IMG/VR virus record: IMGVR_UViG_3300032217_001070
Span: 1-39,233 of that record
Length of the DNA stretch: 39,233 nt
Reading direction: 5' to 3' (one strand)
DNA from: a virus
The position numbers were made by a program, and so were the translations under genes. Below, piece by piece: positions 29,365 through 37,018 of the stretch. The notes under the pieces were generated by a model. It made no database searches. It was not told the origin of the DNA and saw only the letters and a list, made by a program, of their open reading frames with translations. Each line of letters starts with the position of its first letter. Position 1 is the first letter of the stretch.

Positions 29365-29702
29365 GTAAAATGATGGAAACCTTAAACGCAAAGATCGCAA
29401 CGGAACGCAGGAGATCCGGAATGCTTGGTCTGGCCCTGAGTGCCTTAGCCAAGCAGAACGGGGGCCGGCTTACTATCCCAAGGAATGTACTGGGGATGGT
29501 GGCATTCGACGGGAAGATTGCCCCTCAGGTCGATGCAAGCGGGAACATGATAATCAAAGTGGTGGAGGACAACTTCAACGAGGATTACTTCTTTTGGAAG
29601 AGGTGTTGTCGTTTTGGCATCAGCTACTTTGACGTGGCAAACGTCAAGACGTCCGGCAACTGGAAGCATCTATTTTGGCGGATCTATTGGAGGACGGCAT
29701 GA
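29361..29702 (+). CDS. Hypothetical protein
   Basis: 113 aa from the ATG at 29361 (GGAG motif upstream, ATGA overlap). N-terminal basic helix (LNAKIATERRRSG), then a hydrophobic strand and NEDYFFWKRCCRFGISYF. The overlapping start of the VRR-NUC gene suggests a linked role. No domain recognised. Confidence 0.58.
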   Translation: MSKMMETLNAKIATERRRSGMLGLALSALAKQNGGRLTIPRNVLGMVAFDGKIAPQVDASGNMIIKVVEDNFNEDYFFWKRCCRFGISYFDVANVKTSGNWKHLFWRIYWRTA

Positions 29703-30049
29703 GACACCTCGAAAGCCAACTCCAACAGTCACTCGTTACCCTGCTTCGAATGGATCACCGGTGCAGGAATCTGTTTGCGATCCCCAATGGTGGGCTACGC
29801 AACATCCGGACTGCCGTTCGATTAAAGAAAGAGGGAGTTCTGGCCGGCGTACCGGATCTATTCCTGCCGGTGGCACGGGGGAAGTTCCACGGGCTATTTA
29901 TAGAACTTAAGACGGACAAGGGAGTGCTTTCGCCTTCTCAGAAGGTCATGGGCGAAAACCTAATAGAGAGTGGTTATGCGGTCGTTGTGATCCGCAACAT
30001 CGACGAGGGCCGGCTCAAGGTTGCCGAGTACTTGGGGAGTAAATCGTGA
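29699..30049 (+). CDS. VRR-NUC domain nuclease
   Basis: 116 aa from the ATG at 29699. Motifs: FAIPNGG, AVRLKKEGVLAGVPDLFLPVARG and GLFIELKTDKGVLSPSQKVM, the G-V-P-D and E-x-K arrangement of the virus-type replication-repair nuclease fold. Single-domain phage proteins of this kind are structure-specific nucleases involved in recombination intermediates. An upstream in-frame ATG at 29675 is less favoured. Confidence 0.85.
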   Translation: MRHLESQLQQSLVTLLRMDHRCRNLFAIPNGGLRNIRTAVRLKKEGVLAGVPDLFLPVARGKFHGLFIELKTDKGVLSPSQKVMGENLIESGYAVVVIRNIDEGRLKVAEYLGSKS

Positions 30050-30243
30050 AGAAAACCCACAAGGTAATCACCCTAGAGAAGCTGAAACGGGCAGTGGACA
30101 AGGCTTACGTCCACTCCTGCAAGAAGGGCATCGATCCTGCCAAGGTAAAGATTCTCGTTGCGAACGAAGCACCACCGGAAAAGCCCAAGGTGATGATTCA
30201 CTACATCATAAACACTCAAGGCTTACAGGCGGGGAGGAACTGA
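30046..30243 (+). CDS. Hypothetical 65-aa protein, GTG start
   Basis: Basic N-terminal helix (KVITLEKLKRAVDKAYVHS) and a beta-rich C-terminus (KPKVMIHYIINTQG). GTGA overlap with the VRR-NUC gene. Unknown. Confidence 0.5.
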   Translation: MKKTHKVITLEKLKRAVDKAYVHSCKKGIDPAKVKILVANEAPPEKPKVMIHYIINTQGLQAGRN

Positions 30244-30244
30244 T

Positions 30245-30538
30245 ATGAGCGAAGTCAAACCGGCCCCGACAATCGAGGATCTAGCCGAGCTAGCCGGACA
30301 CGTAGTTCGGAAGGTCATGATTACCGGATCCACCAAGTCAGGACTGAACGAATGGTGGACGAAGAACAACTGCGATTATCACGGTCTTAGGGCCATTAAA
30401 CATGCCTCCATCTGCCTAATGCAGAAGGACGGTAATGCCCCCAAGGACGTTGACGGAGAAAACAAACTAGACCATGCGGAAAGGGCCATCGTCAGGGCCG
30501 TTTTCCTATTGGCAAAACTGAAAGGACAAATGAAATGA
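30245..30538 (+). CDS. Hypothetical 97-aa protein
   Basis: Helical, with SGLNEWWTKNNCDYHGLRAIKHASIC and a C-terminal NKLDHAERAIVRAVFLLAKL. The final HAERAIVRA helix faintly resembles phage nucleotide-diphosphohydrolase tails but no metal motif is present. Follows the previous stop by 1 nt and is ATGA-coupled downstream. Confidence 0.55.
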   Translation: MSEVKPAPTIEDLAELAGHVVRKVMITGSTKSGLNEWWTKNNCDYHGLRAIKHASICLMQKDGNAPKDVDGENKLDHAERAIVRAVFLLAKLKGQMK

Positions 30539-30744
30539 GCGACACACAAACAACTGGAAATGCAACTAATCAACCTATCACGCAATATCCGCCAGCAGTA
30601 AGCACCGGTGGAGGAATGGGAATGGGCGGATTTACCCCATATAACCCCATGAATCAAATCGTCGATACCCTAAATAAGCTACGGGACAAAGTGATTGAGT
30701 TGGAAGGCAAAGTCACGGTTCTTACATCCCTCATTAAGAAATAG
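30535..30744 (+). CDS. Hypothetical 69-aa protein
   Basis: The first 45 residues are Pro/Gly/Thr/Asn-rich and disordered (GGGMGMGGFTPYNPMNQ); the last 25 form a coiled coil (LNKLRDKVIELEGKVTVL). It may be a small oligomeric scaffold or regulator. TAGTGA overlap with the next gene. Confidence 0.5.
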   Translation: MSDTQTTGNATNQPITQYPPAVSTGGGMGMGGFTPYNPMNQIVDTLNKLRDKVIELEGKVTVLTSLIKK

Positions 30745-30950
30745 TGAGGCCGAGTAGCGAAAAACTGGGATGGATCATCGATATTCTCAAAAGGAATACG
30801 GAATCCTTGGCAAACCTCCATGCAACCGCACCAAGCACTATGCAAGCGAGCGTTAAGGAGATTAAGCAAGGAGTCGATGGTTCAATCCTGATGTTGAAAG
30901 AAATCATAGAACAAAAGAAACGCAGAAGAGAAAAGGAGTTAGAAAAATGA
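30744..30950 (+). CDS. Hypothetical 68-aa protein, GTG start
   Basis: Helical, with a long coiled coil and a very basic C-terminus (EQKKRRREKELEK). A 1-nt overlap with the previous stop (TAGTG) sets the GTG start. Unknown. Confidence 0.48.
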   Translation: MRPSSEKLGWIIDILKRNTESLANLHATAPSTMQASVKEIKQGVDGSILMLKEIIEQKKRRREKELEK

Positions 30951-31411
30951 AATATCAGTTCATGGATAGGAAAAGCGGGAACACCTTGCTACCGGAGGGC
31001 GACTACAAACTTCGCTTTGTCGGTGGCGAGTTCATGGTGTCCAGAGCAGGGAACGAAATGCTCAAGATCACGATGGAGGACGTGGATAGCGGGGCGCAGA
31101 TCACCGATTTCCTGTTCTTCACTGAGAAGAGCGCATGGAAAACGGACGCATTCCTCAAGTGTTTCGGGGTAGCACCGAAACGTGGAGAAGAGTTCGACTT
31201 GGACGAGGCATTCTTGACCAAGATTACGGGCAAGGAAGGCGAGGCACTGATTGGCGTTGAGGAATACAATGGTGTGAAGCGTAATCGCATCGGTGAGTTC
31301 CTGATCAAGACAGTGGCAAAGGTTGAGAAGGATCCTGAGCCGGCCAAGCCCAAGGCAAAGGCCCAACCCAAGGCGGAACCCAAGCCGGACAACGACGAAA
31401 TACCGTTCTAA
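30947..31411 (+). CDS. Phage SSB-like protein (DUF669 type)
   Basis: 154 aa. The beta-rich domain begins LLPEGDYKLRFVGGEFMVSRAGNEMLKITMEDV and continues DFLFFTEKSAWKTDAFLKCFG, the pattern of phage DUF669/SSB-like proteins found next to RecT. A Lys/Ala/Pro linker leads to an acidic tip DNDEIPF, the form used by single-strand-binding proteins to recruit replication partners. Likely binds single-stranded DNA for the recombination and replication enzymes. Confidence 0.75.
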   Translation: MKYQFMDRKSGNTLLPEGDYKLRFVGGEFMVSRAGNEMLKITMEDVDSGAQITDFLFFTEKSAWKTDAFLKCFGVAPKRGEEFDLDEAFLTKITGKEGEALIGVEEYNGVKRNRIGEFLIKTVAKVEKDPEPAKPKAKAQPKAEPKPDNDEIPF

Positions 31412-32097
31412 TGCGTATTAGAACCATCAAACCGTACTTCTGGAAGCACCCCCTAACGGGGAGGCTTTCAGGGGATGCGAAGTGGCTAGCGGTCGCACTG
31501 CTCAACGTGGCAGACGACGAAGGCTACTTCCATGCCGACGAGTACTACCTACGGGGTGAGGTGGATCCTTTCGCAAAGGACACCAAAACCATATCAAAAA
31601 GTTTAGAGGAATTGGCTAATATAGAGTTTATTAAAATAGTAACTCACCCCAAAATGGGGAAGATCGGTCGCATCTGCAAGTTCAAGGAACATCAGGTAAT
31701 CAACCGGCCAACTGGCAGTACTATAAAAGGTTACTACTTAGCGAGTAATACACAAACTCACGGAGCGTTCAGTGAGGACTCAGTGACGACTCACACACAA
31801 CTCACTGACGACTCACTGCCGGAAGGGAAGGGAATGGAAGGGAAAGGAATGGAAAGGAATAGGATCCCATCGCTTGAAGAATGGTTGTCTTATTCAAAAG
31901 AAATCGGATTCGACGAAAGCAACGCTGAACAGACTTACAACTGGTATCAGTCAAACGGATGGAAAGTTGGCAAGAACCCCATGAAAGATTGGAAAGCGTG
32001 TGTACGCACTTGTCACCTACGCAACAAACCAAAGCAAGTGAAGTCGCTCACAGCAATCAAACCACAAACCAAAACAATTCAGTACGAGGAGGCATAA
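31411..32097 (+). CDS. Replication initiator / replisome organiser-like protein
   Basis: 228 aa. The N-terminal domain MRIRTIKPYFWKHPLTGRLSGDAKWLAVALLNVADDEG matches the winged-helix opening of phage replisome organisers. The linker (about residues 118-150) is polar and low-complexity, with GKGMEGKGMERN. The C-terminus is DnaD-like (LEEWLSYSKEIGF; WKVGKNPMKDWKACVRTC). It lies directly before the helicase loader, the usual order. The TAATG overlap sets the start. Confidence 0.72.
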   Translation: MRIRTIKPYFWKHPLTGRLSGDAKWLAVALLNVADDEGYFHADEYYLRGEVDPFAKDTKTISKSLEELANIEFIKIVTHPKMGKIGRICKFKEHQVINRPTGSTIKGYYLASNTQTHGAFSEDSVTTHTQLTDDSLPEGKGMEGKGMERNRIPSLEEWLSYSKEIGFDESNAEQTYNWYQSNGWKVGKNPMKDWKACVRTCHLRNKPKQVKSLTAIKPQTKTIQYEEA

Positions 32098-32101
32098 AAC
32101 T

Positions 32102-32923
32102 ATGGGACGCATTCTAAACGCACCATCAAAGTACTCGGCTCAAATCAAACATAAGCCTATGCGAGTCGAGAAGCTGATCACTGTCATGACCGGTGAGCCA
32201 CACACAGGCAAGACCCACAGGGCAATCGACGCCGGCTACGCATGGATTTCAGAAAGACCGAAAGCAACGGCATTGTTCCTGAACATGGAAAACTGGCTCA
32301 AAGACATCTCAGTGGCTTACCATGACAACAAACCAATCCAGTCCGTGCTAGACCTACCCACAAAGGTAGATTTGCTTATCATGGACGATCTATGGGCCAA
32401 TGATCGACACCTGAAGGATCACAACGGAGGCCGGATCTCAGATATGATCCGCAATCGAATGGATGCCGGCAAGACTACGATCATCACAACCAACTGCACA
32501 TTCGAGGATCTAACCAACCTGAACGTCGATCAAAGGCTACTCTCACGACTCGATCCATCCAACGAGCATGCCAAGTGGATCATGTACAAATCAGTCGATT
32601 CAACAAAGAAGGCACTCGAAGGGAACTGGGAAATCAAACAACCACTCTGGTACTACGATGCAGTCGCAGTCGTGTCAGACGTTAAGAAAGGTCACTCCGG
32701 ATGGTCGATAAGCCTACTTTGCCATAAAATGCCTGAGGATGGGTGGATATGGCTTCAATCGATGCTTACCCCTAGCGAACTACAAACCGCACGGGAATCG
32801 GCATTGTTGCTCGATTGCGTGGCATCTAATGAGAAAGATGTTGCCAACCTGACAACAACTGACATAGTGGATGAACTGGTAGCAGTCAAAGCACCAGCAA
32901 AGGAAGCAGAGGTAGTCTGGTGA
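32102..32923 (+). CDS. DnaC-like AAA+ helicase loader
   Basis: 273 aa. Walker A GEPHTGKT (31-38), Walker B LLIMDDLW (91-98), sensor-1 Asn in TTIITTNC (about 131), and RLLSRL with a candidate arginine finger near residues 145-150, all in DnaC/DnaI order. The C-terminal third is not typical AAA+ and may bind the helicase. No replicative helicase is visible in the window, so it would load the host's DnaB. Confidence 0.82.
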   Translation: MGRILNAPSKYSAQIKHKPMRVEKLITVMTGEPHTGKTHRAIDAGYAWISERPKATALFLNMENWLKDISVAYHDNKPIQSVLDLPTKVDLLIMDDLWANDRHLKDHNGGRISDMIRNRMDAGKTTIITTNCTFEDLTNLNVDQRLLSRLDPSNEHAKWIMYKSVDSTKKALEGNWEIKQPLWYYDAVAVVSDVKKGHSGWSISLLCHKMPEDGWIWLQSMLTPSELQTARESALLLDCVASNEKDVANLTTTDIVDELVAVKAPAKEAEVVW

Positions 32924-33378
32924 GCGAACCCACGACGTTAGCTGAGAAGATTGCGAGCAAGGGCCGAGAGAAGGGTTTGACCCGTTTTGGCCCACACCGA
33001 GCGCATGTGCGTGAGGGGGTAATGAACCTTAGTCAAGCCGAGCTACAAGATCCGGAGATTCTTAGGAAGTGCTATAACGCTATCAATGAAGCACTTGAGG
33101 CTAAAGAATACTTGTGGAATAACAAGACACACACGTATGACGAAAGGCCCGATCATAAAACTCGTTTAAGATCTGCGGAACTATATCTAGGTTATGCAGT
33201 TGGGAAACCAGTCGAGAGAATCCTCACGACTACTAAGCACATCAAGACTGAGGATGATCGTCTCAAGGATTTGACCCCTGAAGCATTGGAGCTTTTGGCC
33301 GATAAGCTACGTAAGCATGGGCAAGCGCAAGCAGTTATAGAGAATGTTCCACGGGCCGAGGTCGAAAGTCCTAAGTAG
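32920..33378 (+). CDS. Hypothetical protein; small-terminase-like helical core
   Basis: 152 aa from a GTG (GTGA overlap). Helical, with LRKCYNAINEALEAKEYLWNNK, then DHKTRLRSAELYLGYAVGKPVER, a pattern seen in some small terminase-type and DUF5681-like proteins. It sits 3.6 kb before the large terminase. The assignment is uncertain; it may instead complete the replication operon. Confidence 0.45.
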   Translation: MSEPTTLAEKIASKGREKGLTRFGPHRAHVREGVMNLSQAELQDPEILRKCYNAINEALEAKEYLWNNKTHTYDERPDHKTRLRSAELYLGYAVGKPVERILTTTKHIKTEDDRLKDLTPEALELLADKLRKHGQAQAVIENVPRAEVESPK

Positions 33379-33406
33379 TCTGATAATCAAGGAGTTCTGC
33401 AAGCGT

Positions 33407-33967
33407 ATGATACACTGTACATTGTGCGACAAATCACCGGCCTACCCCCCTCCGTTCCCCATTTTTGGCCGGCCTTTTTCCCCAATACATACGAATAAAA
33501 AAAGGTCGGGTTCCCGTACCCCCCCCCTTCGCTTTAATTCAACATCTCGTTTCCTACGGCTAATTCCAGTTTTATTTTTTCTCAGCTTTTCATTCTCAAG
33601 TTCTACGTGCCGTTCCGCTTTTGTATTGCCCAAGCCTAAGGTTCTCAAAAAGGTTTATGTGACTGCGTACTGGCGTGGCGAGGATCCTGATACGTCGAGG
33701 CTACGTAGCTCTTCAGGCCGGCGTCTGGTTAGCGGTCGTAGCATGGCGTCGGATCCACGGGTGTTTGATTATGGTACAAGGTTGGTGGTAGGGAACAGGG
33801 AGTGGGTAGTCGTCGATACCGGTACGGATGTAATCGCTAGGAAGGCATCTAGGGTGAATGGGCATCGGGGGGTTCCCGTTGTGGATTGTTTCTTTAATAC
33901 GGAACGGGAGGCTATGCGTTTTCTGCATGAGCTTCCATCGAAGTGTTTATATGCGGAGGTCAAATGA
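33407..33967 (+). CDS. 3D-domain (RlpA/MltA-like) exported wall protein, start uncertain
   Basis: The C-terminal domain is a double-psi beta-barrel '3D' domain: KVYVTAYW, SGRSMASDPRVFDYGTRLVV and VVVDTG, with the three conserved Asp residues, then VDCFF. It is preceded by a hydrophobic signal-like segment (LIPVLFFLSFSFSSSTC). The family includes lytic-transglycosylase barrels. The first 45 residues from this ATG look poor, and a 9-C run (33519-33527) and a 7-A run (33497-33503) lie between the ATG and the signal segment, so a start nearer 33540 or slippage is possible. It is separate from the main lysis cassette. Confidence 0.6.
   Translation: MIHCTLCDKSPAYPPPFPIFGRPFSPIHTNKKRSGSRTPPLRFNSTSRFLRLIPVLFFLSFSFSSSTCRSAFVLPKPKVLKKVYVTAYWRGEDPDTSRLRSSSGRRLVSGRSMASDPRVFDYGTRLVVGNREWVVVDTGTDVIARKASRVNGHRGVPVVDCFFNTEREAMRFLHELPSKCLYAEVK
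33437..33479 (+). terminator. Possible terminator after the replication operon
   Basis: CCGGCC (33437-33442) pairs with GGCCGG (33467-33472) across a C/T-rich loop, followed by CCTTTTT. It lies 60 nt past the last replication gene. The loop is long (24 nt), so this is a modest candidate. Confidence 0.38.
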
Positions 33968-34254
33968 GGGAGGGTTCTAAAGTGGTATGCGTCGATGACA
34001 GTTTTGAGACGAGGATTATCAACTTATACAAAATGCTTCCCATAAAAGATAAAGTCTATACCGTCCGTGGGATGAGCGTCGGCGTTTCGACAACAAGTGA
34101 GGCGGGGGAGATTGCCGTTTATTTAGTCGGCCTAGAAAATCCGTGTTCGAATGTCCCTCCGTTTCCGGAACGTGGATTTAGGATTGAAAGGTTTCGTGAG
34201 ATTGAGGAGCCGGTTGAGGAAGCGGTTGAATACGCCGAGGAGATGTCAAAATGA
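33964..34254 (+). CDS. Hypothetical protein
   Basis: 96 aa from the ATG at 33964 (ATGA overlap). Beta-rich opening (SKVVCVDDSF; KVYTVRGMSVGVS) and an acidic C-terminus (EEPVEEAVEYAEEM). The acidic tail may mediate protein contacts. Unknown family. Confidence 0.58.
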   Translation: MREGSKVVCVDDSFETRIINLYKMLPIKDKVYTVRGMSVGVSTTSEAGEIAVYLVGLENPCSNVPPFPERGFRIERFREIEEPVEEAVEYAEEMSK

Positions 34255-34463
34255 AGGTACTACTTTCTAGGATCTTTTTCTGGATGGGGGATTCCGCTTA
34301 CCGGCTATTCGGATCCTTTGGATTTGGGGGGTGGGCTTACCAGAAGCTAATGAAAATATCGGTGGATCTGGATAAGCAGGGGGATGTGTGGGCGTTTCGT
34401 CCGTCGAAACGGAAGTTTGGGAAATGGAAAACTACTCCTTTTGGGGCCAAGAAAAAGAAATGA
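34251..34463 (+). CDS. Hypothetical basic protein
   Basis: 70 aa. An N-terminal hydrophobic stretch (LLSRIFFWMGDSAYRLFG) and a very basic C-terminus (KRKFGKWKTTPFGAKKKK). ATGA overlaps on both sides. Possibly a membrane-associated or nucleic-acid-binding protein. Confidence 0.52.
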   Translation: MKVLLSRIFFWMGDSAYRLFGSFGFGGWAYQKLMKISVDLDKQGDVWAFRPSKRKFGKWKTTPFGAKKKK

Positions 34464-34663
34464 AAAAGAGCAAGGACTTGGGAAACATCACGTTTGGCAA
34501 ATCGAGGAAAGTGAAAATGGTCGAGGTGGATATTACTTTTAATAAGAAGTGCGGGGATAACCTTTATAGGCACGGGCTAAAGGAACTTAAGAAAGATAGG
34601 GAAGCAGTGATCTCGTACATGGTGCGAGTTGCGATTGAACGGATGGTTAGGGGCAAGAAATGA
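34460..34663 (+). CDS. Small protein with possible ribbon-helix-helix fold
   Basis: 67 aa from the ATG at 34460. VKMVEVDITFNKKCGDNLYR followed by two helices (GLKELKKDREAVISYMVRVAIERMV) is compatible with an RHH DNA-binding protein. ATGA coupled. It could regulate packaging or late genes. Confidence 0.5.
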   Translation: MKKSKDLGNITFGKSRKVKMVEVDITFNKKCGDNLYRHGLKELKKDREAVISYMVRVAIERMVRGKK

Positions 34664-34887
34664 TTACCTATTTGCCGGCCCCCCGCTGGGTTCTGACTCC
34701 GTTCGGGGAAGCGTTATGGGTGGCAACGATTGACTACGGGATTTCCCATAACCCGATCTATCTAGTGGAAGTTGCGTCGAGTGGCGAACACCGGTGCATT
34801 GACATGAGGGAGATTCGGGGATTGGAAAACAAAACATTCAACATAGATCGTCCGATCATGAGTAGTGGTCGGGATCCAAAATTATAA
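34660..34887 (+). CDS. Hypothetical protein
   Basis: 75 aa, beta-rich, of the type seen in small phage proteins (RWVLTPFGEALWVATIDYG; IYLVEVASSGEHRCIDM). ATGA overlap upstream. Unknown function. Confidence 0.55.
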   Translation: MITYLPAPRWVLTPFGEALWVATIDYGISHNPIYLVEVASSGEHRCIDMREIRGLENKTFNIDRPIMSSGRDPKL

Positions 34888-34905
34888 AAGAAAGGTAGGT
34901 TAGTA

Positions 34906-35418
34906 ATGAGCTTGTATCAGGCATTCAATCGTAGCGTGGAGCAGGGCAGGACAGTGGAACGCAGTAACGTTATCAATATGGAGATTGCAAGGGATGAAGC
35001 AATTATGGCACGGATCAAGTTGGTTGAACGGGGGCTAGAGGCTATTACCGTTTTGTCGCATAGGATCGCCGGCCTAGAGGCTAGGCTAATCAGTGCGGAG
35101 AAAAGCATGGCCGGTAGCTGGGGCGATGACTACATGAAGGGTTTGAGTGCCGGACTGAATGCGGATCCGGTTGAAAAGGTGGAAGCACCCAAGTTTGATA
35201 TACCTGAGGATCTTGCCTACAACCGGACTAACTACGCAAAGAAGCCTTCGAATAAAACGCCCGATAAGGTTGCCCGTCGGTGGGCTATTTGGAAGGCACA
35301 GTACGAGTCCGGAATGCGGATCCTTCAGATTGCAAAAATGTGGGGTTGCGATCATGGCTCAGTCGCCTATGCCCGTTCAAAGAATTGGAAGGCTAGTACC
35401 GGATGGCATTCAAGATGA
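34906..35418 (+). CDS. Coiled-coil protein with C-terminal HTH
   Basis: 170 aa. Residues 20-70 are a coiled coil (IARDEAIMARIKLVERGLEA; IAGLEARLISAEKSM). The C-terminus reads as a helix-turn-helix (YESGMRILQIAKMWGCDHGSVAYARS). A coiled coil for oligomerisation plus DNA binding is how small terminase subunits are built, and it lies 1.6 kb before the large subunit. That is one option; a transcription factor is another. AGGTAGG lies 8-14 nt upstream. Confidence 0.5.
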   Translation: MSLYQAFNRSVEQGRTVERSNVINMEIARDEAIMARIKLVERGLEAITVLSHRIAGLEARLISAEKSMAGSWGDDYMKGLSAGLNADPVEKVEAPKFDIPEDLAYNRTNYAKKPSNKTPDKVARRWAIWKAQYESGMRILQIAKMWGCDHGSVAYARSKNWKASTGWHSR

Positions 35419-35876
35419 GGCCATTATATGAAACGAAAGAGGATCTTTCACGGGAAAGGGAAGTCGGAGAAGCGATTGCCGAGAAGTGGAAGGTCGGTAT
35501 CGAAAAGTTGCCGATCAAGTACATCGTCGATTACGGGCTTACCCGTAACGAAAAGGTTGTTGCGTGGGCCGAGATTCGTTGCCGTTCGAAAGTATGGGAA
35601 TGTCCTTTTATCTCAGCGCAAAAGTACTGGTCAGGGATCGAGCTTTCAAAAAAATCAGGACTCCCGTTCTTCCTCATATTCTCTTTTCCAAAACTTGTCT
35701 GCTACCGAAAAATCGAGGAAGGGGAGTTTCCGGACATTGTGTTTGGGGGAAGAGGTCAGATTCGGGACTGGCAGGATCGTGAGCCAATGGTGGTCATGGA
35801 CATTCAGAGCTTTACTAAGGTGGATGTTGTTGTTAATCTGACAACATCATGGGGCGAACAATTACATCAAGTCTAA
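35415..35876 (+). CDS. PD-(D/E)XK-like nuclease
   Basis: 153 aa from the ATG at 35415 (ATGA overlap). The N-terminus LYETKEDLSREREVGEAIAEKW and the core PIKYIVDYGLTRNEKVVAWAEIRCR match a small phage nuclease-like family in which the conserved D and E-x-K positions are DYG and EIR; the catalytic Lys is Arg here, so activity may be reduced or lost. FISAQKYWSGIEL and PFFLIFSF follow as expected for the fold. Confidence 0.6.
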   Translation: MRPLYETKEDLSREREVGEAIAEKWKVGIEKLPIKYIVDYGLTRNEKVVAWAEIRCRSKVWECPFISAQKYWSGIELSKKSGLPFFLIFSFPKLVCYRKIEEGEFPDIVFGGRGQIRDWQDREPMVVMDIQSFTKVDVVVNLTTSWGEQLHQV

Positions 35877-35891
35877 AAGGAATTATCCAAG

Positions 35892-36287
35892 GTGAAACGT
35901 CCGTCCTCTATCTCTGGCCGAAAGACAAAACGAAAACGCACAAAAAAAAGCTACATCGCCGAAAATTGCGTAAAGCTGATCGAAGCGGTCGTCGCCGAGG
36001 CAATTCACGACTATCGCCATCTACGGGCCGGAGGAATCGTCGATAAACTTAAGAAGGTTGGATCTCTAAGAAAATACGGGTTCAGTAAAGACAGCAAAGT
36101 AACGACGATGCGCCACGACGGGGAGGTGGTGGATCTCTTGAACTTCCTAAAATCTCCTGACCTAGATCTACTGCTCAGGATGTGCCATTCGCCTATTGAC
36201 GGATCCACACTACGCAAAAGGTTGGATAAGCCTTACAATTCAGCATCCGCAAGGAACAGGGGGGCAGACGGGGCTTTCTATATATGA
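35892..36287 (+). CDS. Hypothetical basic protein
   Basis: 131 aa from a GTG at 35892 (AGG 11 nt upstream). A highly basic N-terminus (GRKTKRKRTKKSYIAEN) and a helical core (KLIEAVVAEAIHDYRHL; VVDLLNFLKSPDLDLLLRM). ATGA coupling with the next gene. Possibly nucleic-acid-binding. Unknown family. Confidence 0.52.
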   Translation: MKRPSSISGRKTKRKRTKKSYIAENCVKLIEAVVAEAIHDYRHLRAGGIVDKLKKVGSLRKYGFSKDSKVTTMRHDGEVVDLLNFLKSPDLDLLLRMCHSPIDGSTLRKRLDKPYNSASARNRGADGAFYI

Positions 36288-37018
36288 TCTTTTCCCCAAG
36301 GATCCGGTTTCTTTGCGAGGAACGTTTCAAAGGGGTTATCCCTGAGCCTTACCCAGCAAGTCAGTTTCTTCCGGATTGGTACAAGAAACTTCCCCACCGT
36401 ACCGGCAATCAGGGGTTAAGCAAAGGGACAGTCAAGAGATGCGCCCCATTCCTAGATTCTCTTTCCGCCGGCTTCATCATTCCTCTTGCCGGTGACGTCG
36501 AACTTGTCTCAACCGAGAAAGGTTCGATAGTTGCAACGGACAGTGCCTTCCCATCGAAGATCATAGGGATGCACCAACCTTGGCAGTTAGGTGGCGAGGC
36601 TCATCCATCGCATCCGGCGCAACCCCTTAAGTTCTCAAACTTCTGGCATATCCATGTTCCCGCCGGTTGGTCGGTGTTGTTCGTGCCTCCCCTAAATAGG
36701 GCAGATCCTAGATTCGAGTGTTTTTCGGCAATCGTTGAATGCGACAAGTTCAAGAATCAGATTAACTTCCCGTTCGTACTTAAGGATCCCAAGTTTTCCG
36801 GAATCATTGAGCAGGGAACACCGTTGGTTCAGGCTATTCCATTCAAGCGGTCGGAAATGGGCGGGAGACATGTTTGCGGGACGCTAGGCAAGAAGGATCT
36901 TGCAGAGATCCAGAAAACAAAACTTAAAATGGATGCCCATGAGTCTTATTACAGGGATCAGGTTTGGAAGAAGGAAGAGAAGAGTCGATGCCCGTTTCAC
37001 AGGATCCTTGGTTTATGA
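36284..37018 (+). CDS. Conserved phage protein of unknown function
   Basis: 244 aa. The sequence SQFLPDWYKKLP followed by TVKRCAPFLDSLSAGFIIPL is a strong motif I associate with uncharacterised proteins of marine and freshwater phages (a beta-barrel-like family, similar to DUF6065). A His cluster (GEAHPSHP; FWHIHVP) could bind metal. It directly precedes the large terminase with an ATGA overlap, unlike the usual small-terminase position. The enzyme role is unproven. Confidence 0.55.
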   Translation: MIFSPRIRFLCEERFKGVIPEPYPASQFLPDWYKKLPHRTGNQGLSKGTVKRCAPFLDSLSAGFIIPLAGDVELVSTEKGSIVATDSAFPSKIIGMHQPWQLGGEAHPSHPAQPLKFSNFWHIHVPAGWSVLFVPPLNRADPRFECFSAIVECDKFKNQINFPFVLKDPKFSGIIEQGTPLVQAIPFKRSEMGGRHVCGTLGKKDLAEIQKTKLKMDAHESYYRDQVWKKEEKSRCPFHRILGL

